A stretch of DNA of 50,944 nucleotides from Candidatus Sysuiplasma superficiale (GTDB lineage: Archaea; Thermoplasmatota; Thermoplasmata; Sysuiplasmatales; Sysuiplasmataceae): contig JAGVSJ010000013.1 of the NCBI GenBank assembly GCA_019720975.1, positions 1 through 50,944 of the forward strand, written 5' to 3'. This document shows, in pieces, positions 50,664 to 50,944 of this stretch. The position numbers and the translations under genes are program-made. The notes under the pieces were generated by a model that saw only the letters and a list, made by a program, of their open reading frames with translations, made no database searches and had not been told where the DNA came from. The stretch's first letter is position 1. Every line of letters begins with the position of its first letter.

Positions 50664-50803
50664 TTTCATATTGAGCGGTCACTATTAAACGACTTTAAAC
50701 TTCTTCCCTTTATCAGGCGCTGGCGCATCCGTTCTGATAGCAATGCGGCGACAGGTAACAATCATTTAAAATGCAGATATAGCATTCCTCGCAAGTAATG
50801 CGG

Positions 50804-50944
50804 CTATTTGAGCAGTCCGTATGTTGCAGTCAGGTTGCAGACACTTTTCACCGCCTGCGGCGGTGAATATTCCAGCGTTGCCTTGACATAGCGGGCGCCC
50901 ATCTCCCTCAGGCATCGCCTTATTGTCTCCTCAGAGACTGCGAT
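50804..50944 (-). pseudogene. Fragment of an IS630-like helix-turn-helix protein, cut by the window edge
   Basis: The 46 visible C-terminal residues read V-S-E-E-T-I-R-R-C-L-R-E-M-G-A-R-Y, the second helix-turn-helix of IS630-type transposases, and then stop soon after. No DDE half follows on this strand before the neighbouring gene. It may be a solo DNA-binding protein like that at 20544-20996 or the remains of an element; its start lies outside the window. Confidence 0.5.

Noticed and set aside
1-50944. CRISPR arrays or long tandem repeats
   Set aside because: No regularly spaced repeats were seen on reading through the window.

Overview
The window looks like chromosomal DNA of a Euryarchaeota-type archaeon, most probably in or near the Thermoplasmata. 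It carries archaeal ribosomal protein S3Ae, pyruvoyl-dependent arginine decarboxylase, a Dpo4-like DNA polymerase IV ending in a PCNA-binding motif, an elongator tRNA-Met with an intron after the anticodon, TATA boxes about 25-30 bases before many starts (leaderless genes, often GTG or TTG), and membrane-anchored surface proteins rich in N-x-S/T sites. The species cannot be named from the sequence alone.

Layout. 1-1430: the start of an unidentified gene and a complete two-gene insertion sequence with 17-base inverted ends. 1484-1557: tRNA-Pro, then about 950 bases without a convincing gene. 2507-9898: surface and membrane proteins, an MFS transporter, a secreted GH18-like protein, adenylate kinase and a site-2-type protease. 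About 10000-10190: a promoter with a possible small structured RNA, then dinB. 12023-19327: arginine decarboxylase with a small zinc-ribbon protein, then a 2-oxoacid dehydrogenase operon carrying its own lipoylation genes (lipA, E1alpha, E1beta, E2, E3, lipB). 19546-20472: ribosomal protein S3Ae and tRNA-Met. 21128-24405: a sulfide/persulfide oxidation set (persulfide dioxygenase, rhodanese, SQR-like flavoprotein, DUF1641).

24671-37356 is the most striking part. It is a dense set of genes for taking apart bacterial peptidoglycan fragments: a secreted Amidase_6-like enzyme, nagB, a GlcNAc/MurNAc kinase, a beta-lactamase-fold hydrolase (AmiE-like candidate), an S13 DD-peptidase, nagA, an NlpC/P60 endopeptidase, a GNAT protein, an L-Ala-D/L-Glu epimerase, murQ, namZ (DUF1343) and anmK. 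A 1237-residue Ser/Thr kinase-ATPase-TPR protein follows, then a GlcD/GlcF-type D-lactate/glycolate dehydrogenase and a C45-like hydrolase. Together they form a plausible route in which amino sugars become fructose-6-phosphate, the lactyl ether becomes D-lactate and then pyruvate, and stem peptides become ordinary dipeptides. Most of the enzymes lack signal peptides, so the work appears to be intracellular. Archaea of this kind make no murein, so this looks like scavenging of bacterial wall material.

45012-50944: a Roadblock/V4R pair, a BtuF-like binding protein, AMMECR1, dihydroorotase, a YkgJ-type cysteine-cluster protein, a small surface protein, and at the edge a fragment of an IS630-like helix-turn-helix protein. 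Many starts were moved inward from the longest open frame, using TATA spacing, Shine-Dalgarno sites or family length; each entry says so.
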